A stretch of DNA of 64,000 nt from 9FT-COMBO-48-23 sp963754385. Lineage in GTDB: Bacteria > Chloroflexota > Dehalococcoidia > GIF9 > UBA5629. The notes beneath the pieces were generated by a model. It searched no databases. It was not told the origin of the DNA and saw only the letters and a list, made by a program, of their open reading frames with translations. The DNA is taken from contig CAVWGE010000005.1 of NCBI GenBank assembly GCA_963754385.1, positions 248,001-312,000 of the forward strand, in the 5' to 3' direction. Below, piece by piece: positions 1 through 8,117 of the stretch. Each line of letters starts with the position of its first letter. Within the stretch, counting starts at the first letter, position 1. Both the position numbers and the translations under genes were made by a program.

Positions 1-682
1 TGTACAAGGCCATTATGGCCAGAGAATTGGTGATAACATAAGGAAGTATGGGCCGGCTGACTGGAAGGTTTATTCTTACACCTTACCACAGGACTTGCCA
101 GCCGTAATTGATGATGCTGACCAGTTTCTGCCTAAGGAGTTGCCAGCGGCCGATTTGCTGATATCTCTCGGTGAGCATCCTGGAGTGGCCCAGATGATTC
201 CCGACATGGTGAAGAAGAGCGGCGCCAAAGCAGTGATCGCCCCGGCGGATAACCGCGTCTGGCTGCCACCCGGCTTGGCCAAGCAGATTAAGCGGAAGCT
301 GGAATCTATGGGAGTGGACATGGTCTATCCAGTTCCATTCTGCACCTTGACGGAGAAGGATAGTCAAAACCAGTATATCCGTGAATTTGCTAAGTATTTT
401 GGCAGACTGGAAGTAGACATAGAGCTTGATAAAGATAGAATAAAGCGGGTTGCGGTTATCAGGGGGGCTCCGTGTGGCTGCAGTCCGTACGTGGCTGATG
501 GCCTGGCTGGAGTCTGGGAAAGAGACGCTGTGGAAAAAGCCGGACTTCTGCATCACCAGTACCCGTGTCTGTCAACTATGGTGATGGACCAGGAATTTGA
601 AGATACCTTGATGCACCGTGCCGGGCTTATGACCAAGCTGGCAGTGGACAAAGCTATTAAGGGTGTAAAGGTAGCCAAGTAA
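1..682 (+). CDS. DUF166 family protein, 5' end outside the window
   Basis: The frame is open from base 2, so the gene begins before the window. The TTG at 95 is internal, because the residues before it (including GHYGQRIGDNIRKYG) look like genuine N-terminal sequence of the family. I recognise the DUF166 family, mostly archaeal, which has been loosely annotated as thymidylate synthase-like without proof. The visible part has conserved cysteines in PFCTLTE, RGAPCGCSPY and HQYPCLST, which suggests an Fe-S or metal site. The gene lies 12 bases before the CODH/ACS epsilon gene on the same strand, so a role linked to the CODH/ACS complex is plausible but inferred. The family call is fairly sure; the function is unknown. 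Confidence 0.7.
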   Translation, partial: VQGHYGQRIGDNIRKYGPADWKVYSYTLPQDLPAVIDDADQFLPKELPAADLLISLGEHPGVAQMIPDMVKKSGAKAVIAPADNRVWLPPGLAKQIKRKLESMGVDMVYPVPFCTLTEKDSQNQYIREFAKYFGRLEVDIELDKDRIKRVAVIRGAPCGCSPYVADGLAGVWERDAVEKAGLLHHQYPCLSTMVMDQEFEDTLMHRAGLMTKLAVDKAIKGVKVAK

Positions 683-694
683 GGGGGTTTCATT

Positions 695-1249
695 ATGACA
701 ACGACTTTACCCTATCATCGAGTTAACGTGTTGACAGGGACCAAAACAGCTAGGCTTATTGAAGATCCTAGCGAGTATGCGCACCTGATCAAGCGGGCTA
801 ATAGGCCTCTTCTAGTGCTTGGCTCGTGGGCTCTTACCACGACCTTGGGTGGTAAGCTCCTTATTGAGTATGGCGTGGACATAGCTAAGACACTTGATAT
901 TCCCATATGCGCCACAGCTCACACCAAGAAGAAGCTGCTAGAGCTGGGCGTTGAGCCAGCCAGCAGCTACGACATTATAGAGATAATCAACCATCTCAAA
1001 GACCCGGCATGGAATGGGGTTAAAAAGGAAGGGAATCACGATTTGGTTATGTTTTTGGGATTCAGGACTGACCTCGGTGAGCAGGGACTTTCCACCCTGA
1101 AACATTACGCCCCACACCTCAAAACGATGACCTTGTGCAAATTCTATTATCCACATGCCAGCTATTCCCTTCCTAATTTCAGAAAAGACGAACAATGGAA
1201 GGAATTTCTAGATAATCTAATTACAAATTTAAAGAGTAAGGAGGCATAA
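695..1249 (+). CDS. cdhB: CODH/ACS complex epsilon subunit (CdhB-like)
   Basis: This 184-residue protein matches the epsilon subunit of the archaeal acetyl-CoA decarbonylase/synthase complex. That small subunit has a nucleotide-binding-like Rossmann fold and associates with the CO dehydrogenase alpha subunit. The segment RPLLVLGSWAL near residue 38 and the C-terminal FYYPHASYSLPNF are typical. It starts at ATG 695 after a G-rich ribosome site and ends 2 bases before the beta subunit gene, so the two are co-transcribed. Acetogenic bacteria of the Moorella type lack this subunit, so its presence marks an archaeal-type architecture. The alpha subunit (CdhA/CooS) is not in the window and may lie upstream. 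Confidence 0.8.
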   Translation: MTTTLPYHRVNVLTGTKTARLIEDPSEYAHLIKRANRPLLVLGSWALTTTLGGKLLIEYGVDIAKTLDIPICATAHTKKKLLELGVEPASSYDIIEIINHLKDPAWNGVKKEGNHDLVMFLGFRTDLGEQGLSTLKHYAPHLKTMTLCKFYYPHASYSLPNFRKDEQWKEFLDNLITNLKSKEA

Positions 1250-1251
1250 AA

Positions 1252-2478
1252 ATGGCAGGAATTTTCCCGGTAGATGTTGGGCCCCAGTATGAAGGCGAAG
1301 TAATCAGGAGAGCCGACTTATATGTCGAGCTCGGTGGGCCGAATGTGAAAAGCAAATTTGAGTTGGTGACGCTGAAGGGTCTTGATGAGGTCGAGAACGA
1401 GAAGATAGAAGTCATCGGCCCGGACATCAAGGATATGAAGGAAGGTGGTAGTTACCCCATCGGCTTAATGATTGATGTCGCCGGCGAAAAACTGGAAAAA
1501 GACATGGAGCCGGTCTTCGAGAGAAGGATGCACCTTTATGCTAACTACATAGAAGGCTTTTATCATATGAACCAGAGAGACGACGTCTGGATGAGGTTAA
1601 ATAAGGATTCCTTTAATAAGGGGCTTAATTCGCTTGAGGGGATCGGCAAGATATTGATGTTTCTTTATACATCGGAGTTGGACGTTATCGAGAAGATTTC
1701 CATCACCTTCGTTACCGATGAGAAGAAGGTTGAGGAGCTCATAGTGAAGGCTCGCGAAATCTATAAAGCCAGGGATGAGAGGGCCAGGGGCTTAAAAGAA
1801 GACGATGTTCAGGAGTTCTATAGCTGTGCCCTGTGTCAGAGCTTTGCTCCGACTCATATCTGCATTGCTACTCCGGAGAGGATTGCTAATTGCGGAGCCA
1901 TAAGCTGGTTCGATGGTAGAGCCGCGTATAAGCTAGACCCGGAGGGGCCGGTGCAGGAGGTGAAGAAGGGTGAGTGCCTGGACCCGATAAGAGGCGAGTA
2001 CATTGGCTGTAACGAACTGGCGGCAGTGAAGTCCATGGGGACTTATAACCGCGTTTATCTGCACAGTGCTTTCGAGCATCCGCATACCTCGTGCGGTTGC
2101 TTCCAGGCGATTTGGTTTTACATCCCTGAAGTTGATGCCTTTGGTCTCGTCCATCGCGATTTCGTCGGCCCAGCTGTGGTTGGTGTACCTTTCTCTACCA
2201 TGGCTGCAGATACCAGCGGCGGCCGGCAGGTAGAGGGCTTTTTGGGAATAGCGCTGGAATATCTCAGGTCACCAAAATTCCTGTATGCCGATGGCGGCTT
2301 AAGGCGTTTGGTGTGGATGCCAAAGGAGATAAAAGAGAGATATAAGGAGGCTATACCTGCAGACGTGTACGATAAGATAGCTACGGAGGAAGATGCCAAA
2401 AACATTGATGAGCTGATGGCGTTTTTGGATAAGGTAGGACATCCATGGGTGAAGGGTGAAGTGGAGCTTCCTGTATAA
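1252..2478 (+). CDS. cdhC: Acetyl-CoA synthase catalytic (beta) subunit, short archaeal-type
   Basis: This subunit makes or cleaves acetyl-CoA at the Ni-Ni-[4Fe-4S] A-cluster. Cys192, Cys195, Cys204 and Cys214, followed by Cys281-Gly-Cys283, have the same spacing as the A-cluster ligands of Moorella AcsB (506/509/518/528 and 595-597), so every ligand is present. The protein has 408 residues and lacks the roughly 300-residue N-terminal domain that docks bacterial AcsB onto CODH, so it is the CdhC form. The ATG at 1252 follows a GGAGG site overlapping the end of the epsilon gene. It sits directly between epsilon and acsC. The identification is firm. Confidence 0.95.
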   Translation: MAGIFPVDVGPQYEGEVIRRADLYVELGGPNVKSKFELVTLKGLDEVENEKIEVIGPDIKDMKEGGSYPIGLMIDVAGEKLEKDMEPVFERRMHLYANYIEGFYHMNQRDDVWMRLNKDSFNKGLNSLEGIGKILMFLYTSELDVIEKISITFVTDEKKVEELIVKAREIYKARDERARGLKEDDVQEFYSCALCQSFAPTHICIATPERIANCGAISWFDGRAAYKLDPEGPVQEVKKGECLDPIRGEYIGCNELAAVKSMGTYNRVYLHSAFEHPHTSCGCFQAIWFYIPEVDAFGLVHRDFVGPAVVGVPFSTMAADTSGGRQVEGFLGIALEYLRSPKFLYADGGLRRLVWMPKEIKERYKEAIPADVYDKIATEEDAKNIDELMAFLDKVGHPWVKGEVELPV

Positions 2479-2498
2479 AATGGACTAGGAGGATTGAC

Positions 2499-3866
2499 AT
2501 GGCGCTAAAAGGAACTGACGTTGTAAAGAGGCTTCCAGATGGAGGCAAAAAGAATTGCCGTGAATGTGGCTTTCCCACCTGTTTTGCCTTTGCCATGAAG
2601 CTGGCTGCTGGAGGTGTCTCGCTTGATAAATGTCCCTACCTTCTGCCAGATGTTAAGGCCGAACTTGAAGAAGCCCTGGCACCGCCTATTAAGCCGGTAA
2701 CCATTGGCACTGGCAAAAATGCCCTTGCGATCGGCGGTGAAGAGGTGATTTACCGGCATGAGAAGACCTTTATCCATCAGCCAGGAATTGCCCTGCTTAT
2801 CTCAGACAAGGAGGCGGAAGCAAAGGTAGATGAGAAGCTGAAGAAAACAAAAGAGTTACAGTTCCCCTGGGTAGGGCTGACTCTCAAGGCGAACGTTCTG
2901 GCGCTGCGGTTTGAGTCAGGCGATAAGGCCAAGTTCGAGGCATTGGTGAAGAAGGTCTGCGAGGACAACGACCTGCCTATGGTGCTAATGTCCGAGGATG
3001 TTGATGTCCTGCTTTCAGCTAGAAATATATGCGGTGACAGGAAGCCATTACTTTATCCGGTCACCAAAGAGAATATTGATAAGGTAATTGCTGGAATTAA
3101 GAGTTCGCCGGTGCCAGTGGTGGTGAGGGCTAACAGTGTGGAGGAGTTGATACCGTTGACCACCAAGTTGAAGGATGCCGGCCTTGACGAGATAGTTTTG
3201 GACCCAATCGCTAAGAATATGCAGGAAGCTATCAGGGACCAGACGCTGATTCGGCGAGCGGCTTTGAAGCAGAATTTCAGACCTCTGGGTTATCCGACCA
3301 TCGGATTTCCTTGCTTCATAGCTAAAGACGAAATCAGGCAAGTCCTTCTAGCTGCCATGTTTGTGATTAAGTATCCTGGCATTATTGTCCTTTCTGACTT
3401 TGATAAATACTCGCTATTGCCGTTGCTGGTTCAGAGGCTCAACATCTACACTGACCCGCGAATACCGATGTCAGTGGAACAGAAGGTCTACGAGATAGGT
3501 GAGCCGAATGATGAATCACCGGTGTTGATTACCAGCAACTGGGCGCTGACTTATTTTATTGTCGCTTCGGAAATCGAAGGTAGTAAAGTTTCGTCGTGGT
3601 TGTGTGTCAAGGACACTGAAGGGCTTGGTGTTCTTACTGGCTGGGCTGCCGGTAAGTTCTCTGGCGACTCTATCGGACCATTCATCAAGAAGTCAGGTAT
3701 TGAGGATAGAGTAAAGCACAGACGGCTGGTTATTCCGGGCAAGGTCGCCCGGATTAGAGGTGAGCTAGAGGAGGCGCTGCCGGGTTGGGAAATCATAGTT
3801 GGGCCCAGGGAAGCCAGCGAGATACCAGCTTACCTGCCGGGCCTAGTGAAGAAGTGGAAAAACTGA
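2499..3866 (+). CDS. acsC: Corrinoid iron-sulfur protein large subunit
   Basis: This is the gamma subunit (AcsC/CdhE) of the corrinoid protein that passes the methyl group from methyl-THF to acetyl-CoA synthase. The N-terminus carries the [4Fe-4S] motif Cys20-X2-Cys23-X4-Cys28-X16-Cys45, followed by a TIM-barrel region and a C-terminal cobalamin-binding part (about residues 320-455). The length of 455 fits the family. ATG 2499 has an AGGAGG site. The partner small subunit (AcsD) is not in the window. Its last 82 bases overlap the next reading frame if that gene uses its most upstream start, so translation may be coupled. Confidence 0.93.
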   Translation: MALKGTDVVKRLPDGGKKNCRECGFPTCFAFAMKLAAGGVSLDKCPYLLPDVKAELEEALAPPIKPVTIGTGKNALAIGGEEVIYRHEKTFIHQPGIALLISDKEAEAKVDEKLKKTKELQFPWVGLTLKANVLALRFESGDKAKFEALVKKVCEDNDLPMVLMSEDVDVLLSARNICGDRKPLLYPVTKENIDKVIAGIKSSPVPVVVRANSVEELIPLTTKLKDAGLDEIVLDPIAKNMQEAIRDQTLIRRAALKQNFRPLGYPTIGFPCFIAKDEIRQVLLAAMFVIKYPGIIVLSDFDKYSLLPLLVQRLNIYTDPRIPMSVEQKVYEIGEPNDESPVLITSNWALTYFIVASEIEGSKVSSWLCVKDTEGLGVLTGWAAGKFSGDSIGPFIKKSGIEDRVKHRRLVIPGKVARIRGELEEALPGWEIIVGPREASEIPAYLPGLVKKWKN

Positions 3867-4342
3867 AGCAAGAACTGGTAGACATCCTGACCCCGAACAA
3901 GAAGGATAGGCGCCATTTAATCTCCCTTCTTCAGCAAGTTCAATATAAACTTGGCTATATTTCCAGAGAGGCGATGCTAGCAATCGCTGATTTCTTGGAC
4001 ATTCCAGGAAGCACGGTCTACGGCATCGCCACTTTTTATAATCAATTCCGCTTCATACCTCTCGGCAAGCACCCGGTGAAAGTTTGCATGGGCACTGCCT
4101 GCCACTTGGCCGGCGGCAAGCTTGTCCTGGAGGCTATGGCCAGGGAGCTTGACATCCAGGTTGGCAGCATTACACCTGACCGTGAGTTCAGTCTGGACAG
4201 GGTAGCTTGTGTTGGCTGCTGTGCTTTGGCTCCAGTTGTGGTGGTCGGCGATTCCGTTTACCCTAAGATGACTCCCCCGAAGGTGGAGGAAGTCTTGGTG
4301 ACCATCAAGCCGGTGAGCCAGGAGCAATCAGAAAAGCAGTAA
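3785..4342 (+). CDS. NuoE-like [2Fe-2S] thioredoxin-fold subunit
   Basis: This is a homologue of the 24-kDa subunit of NADH dehydrogenase, as also found in NAD-reducing and bifurcating hydrogenases (HydC-type). Cys101-X4-Cys106 and Cys142-X3-Cys146 (CMGTAC and CVGCC-ALAP) are the four expected [2Fe-2S] ligands. The start is uncertain: TTG 3785 has a GAGGAGG sequence 9 bases upstream but lies inside acsC, while GTG 3854 would shorten the overlap. It is followed by a NuoF homologue after a 123-base gap filled with a repeat. No diaphorase partner of the hydrogenase-A or NuoG type follows. It probably channels electrons between NADH and the CODH/ACS ferredoxin pool; this is inference. Confidence 0.85.
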   Translation: MGNHSWAQGSQRDTSLPAGPSEEVEKLKQELVDILTPNKKDRRHLISLLQQVQYKLGYISREAMLAIADFLDIPGSTVYGIATFYNQFRFIPLGKHPVKVCMGTACHLAGGKLVLEAMARELDIQVGSITPDREFSLDRVACVGCCALAPVVVVGDSVYPKMTPPKVEEVLVTIKPVSQEQSEKQ

Positions 4343-4362
4343 TTGTTTAGTTGATTGTGCTA

Positions 4363-4445
4363 TGTGCCATTCTGAGCGAAGCGAAGAATCTATGGTTACT
4401 TTGCTACAGAGATTGCCACGTCGCTACGCTTCTCGCAATGACAGA
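4363..4445. repeat. Dispersed REP-like repeat between nuoE- and nuoF-like genes
   Basis: The gap contains ATTCTGAGCGAAGCGAAGAATC followed by GAGATTGCCACGTCGCTACG and TCGCAATGACA. The same word set recurs at 9.3, 37.2, 40.1 and 61.0 kb in this window. It is an intergenic repeat family; no gene is visible here. Confidence 0.6.
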
Positions 4446-4471
4446 AAATATGCCCTGGTAAATGGTTGCTT

Positions 4472-6373
4472 ATGACCTTTGAAGAGATTCAAAAACAGGC
4501 GAAGGCAGACTGGGACTCCCGGTATCACGGCGAGGTTCCACACATCCTCGTCGGTACAGCTACCTGTGGCCGAGCTGCCGGCGCATTGTCGGTAGTCGAA
4601 GCCTTCAACAAAGAGCTGGCGAAGAAAAATAGCCGGGCCAAGTTGACCGAAGTTGGCTGTATCGGACTTTGCTCACTTGAGCCGCTGGTCACCGTAATCA
4701 AGCCCGGTTCCTTCACCGTCTGCTACAACAATGTTACTCCTCAGGTTGTACCCACGCTTGTCGAAGGCTATGTACTGGGTGACGACCCTTGCCTTGACCT
4801 GGCTTTGGGCACGCTGGGTGGTGGTGACGGCGAAGCGGCTTATATTCCGGAGCTTTCCAGATTTGAGCATGAGTATCGTTTGCTTCTGCGTAACTGCGGT
4901 TACATCGACCCGGCGAATATAAACCATTACATTGCTAATGGTGGCTACAGCAGCCTGGTTAAGGCTCTGCAGATGGAGCCTGCTGCCATAATCGCGGAGA
5001 TAAAGAAATCCGGCCTAAGAGGGCGGGGTGGTGCTGGCTTCCCTACCGGCAGAAAGTGGGAGCAGTGCCGGGAAGCATCTGGCCCGCCTAAATATATAAT
5101 CTGTAATGCTGATGAGGGAGACCCGGGGGCTTTTATGGACCGCGTGGTCTTGGAGAGCGACCCGCAGCAAGTTATAGAAGGCATGACTATGGCCGCTTAT
5201 GCTGTCGGTGCCCACGACGGCTTTGTATACATTCGGGCCGAGTATCCTCTGGCTATCGAGCGGCTGAAGGTTGCTCTGGAACAGGCAAAGAATCTGGGAT
5301 TATTAGGCAAGAATATCCTTGGCAGTGGTTTCAGCTTCGATATAGAGATAGTCGAGGGGGCTGGTGCCTTCGTCTCCGGCGAATCAACCGCTTTAATGTA
5401 TGCTATCGAAGGGAGGCGGAGCATGCCCAGAGCCCGGCCGCCTCATTCGGTGAAGGCTGGTTTATGGGGCAAGCCGACGGTTCTTAATAATGTCAAGACT
5501 TATGCCTACATTCCTCTGATACTTGAGCGTGGAGCTGGCTGGTTTTCCAGCCTCGGCACTGAAGGCAGCAAAGGCACGGCAGTGTTTGCTCTAGCCGGAA
5601 AGATGGTTAACACCGGACTGGCGGAAGTGCTCATGGGTAAAACTCTTCACGAGCTCATCTTTGATATAGGTGGAGGCATTCGGGGTGGCAAGAAGTTCAA
5701 AGCAGTGCAAATCGGCGGGCCTTCCGGTGGCTGCTTGCCGGAAAGCATGCTGCGGACCCCGGTAGATTTCGATTCACTTCGCAAAGCCGGGGCAGTTATG
5801 GGCTCCGGCGGCGTCATTGCCATGGATGAGGACAACTGCATGGTTGACACGGCTAAATTCTTTCTTGACTTCATACAGAAAGAGTCCTGCGGCAAATGCT
5901 CCACCTGTCGCATCGGCACCAAGCACATGCTGGATATACTGGAGGACATCACCGTCGGCAAAGGCAAGGCCGGTGATATGGATTTGTTGGTTGAGCTGGG
6001 GGAGGATATCAGGGGTGGTTCATTGTGTGGCTTGGGCAGGACAGCACCTAATCCAGCCCTAACCACTATCCGCTATTTTAGAGACGAGTACGAGGCTCAT
6101 GTTTTGGAGAAGCGGTGTCCGGCGCTGGTATGCAAGGAGCTTATCGCCTACTATATCCTTCCTGAGAAATGCGAGCGGGGCTGTGAACATTGTGTATTAT
6201 CCTGTCCGGTGAAAGCCATCACCAGCGATGAAAAAGGTATAAAGGTAATCGACCAGAGCAAGTGCACCAAGTGCGGCAGCTGTCAGCTCGTCTGCCCGCC
6301 GGAATATAATGCCGTGGTGAAATTATCACCGCCGAGCTTGGTGCCAACACCAGTAGCCAAAGATAAAGAGTAG
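4472..6373 (+). CDS. NuoF-like NADH-binding flavoprotein with C-terminal ferredoxin domain
   Basis: This is the 51-kDa-type subunit that oxidises or reduces NAD(H) through FMN. Counting from the upstream TTG at 4466, the domains run in order. First is a thioredoxin-like Fe-S domain with Cys34, Cys65 and Cys69. Next is the FMN/NADH core with GRGGAGFPTGRKWE (about 186-199) and CNADEGDPGAF (about 213-223). Then comes the N3-type cluster Cys475, 478, 481 and 521, and finally two [4Fe-4S] motifs at 569/573/576/580 and 600/603/606/610. The first ferredoxin motif is a C-X3-C-X2-C-X3-C variant. The extra ferredoxin domain is typical of HydB of bifurcating complexes. I prefer ATG 4472 over TTG 4466. 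No [FeFe] hydrogenase subunit follows, so its redox partner must be something else. Confidence 0.88.
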   Translation: MTFEEIQKQAKADWDSRYHGEVPHILVGTATCGRAAGALSVVEAFNKELAKKNSRAKLTEVGCIGLCSLEPLVTVIKPGSFTVCYNNVTPQVVPTLVEGYVLGDDPCLDLALGTLGGGDGEAAYIPELSRFEHEYRLLLRNCGYIDPANINHYIANGGYSSLVKALQMEPAAIIAEIKKSGLRGRGGAGFPTGRKWEQCREASGPPKYIICNADEGDPGAFMDRVVLESDPQQVIEGMTMAAYAVGAHDGFVYIRAEYPLAIERLKVALEQAKNLGLLGKNILGSGFSFDIEIVEGAGAFVSGESTALMYAIEGRRSMPRARPPHSVKAGLWGKPTVLNNVKTYAYIPLILERGAGWFSSLGTEGSKGTAVFALAGKMVNTGLAEVLMGKTLHELIFDIGGGIRGGKKFKAVQIGGPSGGCLPESMLRTPVDFDSLRKAGAVMGSGGVIAMDEDNCMVDTAKFFLDFIQKESCGKCSTCRIGTKHMLDILEDITVGKGKAGDMDLLVELGEDIRGGSLCGLGRTAPNPALTTIRYFRDEYEAHVLEKRCPALVCKELIAYYILPEKCERGCEHCVLSCPVKAITSDEKGIKVIDQSKCTKCGSCQLVCPPEYNAVVKLSPPSLVPTPVAKDKE

Positions 6374-6392
6374 CGCAAGCAACGAGGAGAGC

Positions 6393-7052
6393 ATGTGGGA
6401 ATCTGAAAAGAAAGCAGTGATTGAGGCGGCACAGGAGATGGCTAAGAAGGGGCTGGTGGTGGGCACGGCGGGAAATGTGAGCCTGCGCCTTAAAGACTCC
6501 AGCGGACGGGAGCTGCTGGCTATTACTCCCAGCGGGCGATATTATGATTCGCTCAAGGTTGACGACATAGTGGTAGTTGACTTTGCCGGACAGCGGGTTG
6601 AAGGTGAGCTAAAAGCTTCCATAGAGACGGTAATGCACATCGAGGTTCACAAGGCGCGGAAAAAAGTCAATGCTGTCGTTCATGCTCACCCCGCTTTTTG
6701 CAGCGTCATTGCCGTTGCCGGCATGGATATACCTCCACTCATCGATGAGCAAGTCATCTATATCGGCGGGGAGATAAAAGTTGCCGAGTATGCTTTTCCC
6801 GGCACGCCGGAGCTGGCGAAAAGTGTGGTCTCGGCGCTGGGGTCGAGAAACGCCGTCATACTGGCAAATCATGGCGTTCTTTCCGTGGGCAGGGACATGC
6901 GTGAAGCCCTGACTATTTGTGAGCTGGCGGAGGAGATGGCAAAAATATACGTTTCTGCCCTGAGTCTGGGCAAGGTTAACCAGCTTCCGGCTGAGGTAGT
7001 TGAGCTGGAGAAGGCGTTCTTCGCTTCCGTATACGGAGAGGGTGAGGGATAG
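6393..7052 (+). CDS. Class II aldolase / L-fuculose-1-phosphate aldolase family protein
   Basis: This is a zinc-dependent aldolase or epimerase of the FucA/AraD fold. Zinc ligands His97 and His99 (VHAHP) and His160 (ANHG), with Glu78 as probable acid/base, keep the exact spacing of FucA residues 92, 94, 155 and 73. The glycine-rich TAGNVSLR near residue 25 binds phosphate in the family. The length (219) is normal. The gene starts 19 bases after the NuoF-like gene behind GAGGAG, so it is probably co-transcribed. The substrate cannot be told from sequence; methylthioribulose-phosphate dehydratase relatives share the fold. Confidence 0.8.
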   Translation: MWESEKKAVIEAAQEMAKKGLVVGTAGNVSLRLKDSSGRELLAITPSGRYYDSLKVDDIVVVDFAGQRVEGELKASIETVMHIEVHKARKKVNAVVHAHPAFCSVIAVAGMDIPPLIDEQVIYIGGEIKVAEYAFPGTPELAKSVVSALGSRNAVILANHGVLSVGRDMREALTICELAEEMAKIYVSALSLGKVNQLPAEVVELEKAFFASVYGEGEG

Positions 7053-7103
7053 CCTCAGCCCGTTAACTTCCGGCCGGCTCGGTTCCTAAGATGATTAGGC
7101 AGT

Positions 7104-7424
7104 TTAGTATCTTTTCCGGCCTCCTCCTCTGTCAGACCTACCGCCTCCGCTGCCGCCGTAGGAACCACGGCTTCTGTTATCGGTGCGAGGACGAGCCCCG
7201 CTTACAGCGAGCTGCCGGTTGTTTAGCATTTTACCATTCAGGCCGTTAATTGCCGCTTGACCTGCGGACAACAATGGCATTTCAACAAACGCAAATCCCT
7301 TAGATTGCCCGCTATACTTGTCCTTTATGATACTTACAGACGTCACGTCTCCAAAAGCCGCGAATTCTTCCCGCAATTCCTCTTCCGTTGTCTCATAGGT
7401 TAGGTTGCCCACATAGATATTCAA
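7104..7424 (-). CDS. RRM-type RNA-binding protein
   Basis: This is a single RNA-recognition-motif protein of 106 residues. RNP2 is IYVGNL near residue 3 and RNP1 is KGFAFVEM near residue 42. The tail after residue 80 is rich in Gly, Arg and Ser and ends RGGGRKRY, as in cyanobacterial and other bacterial cold-inducible Rbp proteins, which are thought to act as RNA chaperones. The ATG has an AGGAGGTGCC ribosome site. The preceding zinc-ribbon gene on the same strand may belong to the same stress response. Confidence 0.9.
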   Translation of the reverse strand: MNIYVGNLTYETTEEELREEFAAFGDVTSVSIIKDKYSGQSKGFAFVEMPLLSAGQAAINGLNGKMLNNRQLAVSGARPRTDNRSRGSYGGSGGGRSDRGGGRKRY

Positions 7425-7449
7425 TCGGCACCTCCTTTAATTGATATGT

Positions 7450-7492
7450 AATGGAAACACACATAGGCCAGGCATCCCCGGCCTATGTATGT
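7450..7492. terminator. Hairpin between the zinc-ribbon and RRM genes
   Basis: ACATAGGCC and GGCCTATGT form a 9-bp perfect stem around a 10-base loop. It follows the zinc-ribbon gene on the minus strand and precedes the RRM gene. No strong U-run follows it, so it may be a processing or leader element rather than a full terminator. Confidence 0.4.
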
Positions 7493-7507
7493 CCTTAAAA
7501 AGCAGCC

Positions 7508-7819
7508 TTATCTGCTTAGTTTGACCTTATTGTAGCAATCGCTACAATATACTGGTCTGCCTTCGCGCGGCTCGAACGGTACTTCGGTCTCTTTGCCACA
7601 TTGGGCGCAAGTTGCGGGAAACATTTGCCGTTGGGGCCTGTAGCCGTAGCCACTGTTTCCGCTTCCGTAGCGCTCTGACTTCCTTGCCTGCCGGCAGGAT
7701 TGACAGCGCTTGGGCTCGTTAGTATAGCCTCTGGACGCGAAGAGTTCTTGTTCTTCAGCCGTGAAGGTGAAGGTAGTTCCGCAATCGGAACACTGGATTG
7801 ACTTGTCCTTAAAACCCAT
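7508..7819 (-). CDS. Small double zinc-ribbon protein
   Basis: This 103-residue protein has two zinc ribbons. The first uses CSDCG (about 10-13) and CQSCR (about 39-42). The second uses CAQCGKE (about 71-74) and YCSDCY (about 92-95), with the VPF-P-RPVYC signature of the CxxC-x-CxxC family often found in candidate phyla and Chloroflexi. The start has GAGGAGGTCATCC before ATG. The function is unknown; nucleic-acid binding is likely. It is upstream of the RRM gene in the same orientation. Confidence 0.8.
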   Translation of the reverse strand: MGFKDKSIQCSDCGTTFTFTAEEQELFASRGYTNEPKRCQSCRQARKSERYGSGNSGYGYRPQRQMFPATCAQCGKETEVPFEPREGRPVYCSDCYNKVKLSR

Positions 7820-8117
7820 TGGATGACCTCCTCTCTTATAAATAGTTGGTTGGAGCCTTGGTCATCCAGCACTTGAGTAGATATGAGTGATATAAACTAA
7901 GTTTGTGATAACCTAAACTGAAACCACTAAAAGAGTATTGTACACTAAAGTCTCCCACTTTGCAATAGACGGTAAGAAGTCCATAGGAAGAAGGACCGCA
8001 GGGGCTAAAATGGCTATGATTTTCATTTAAAGGTATAATAATATGTCGCAAAACAGGTGGCAATGCCCTGGCTTCTTGATGGTTGCGAGACCTGAAAAGT
8101 AAGACTGGAGGTGTGAA

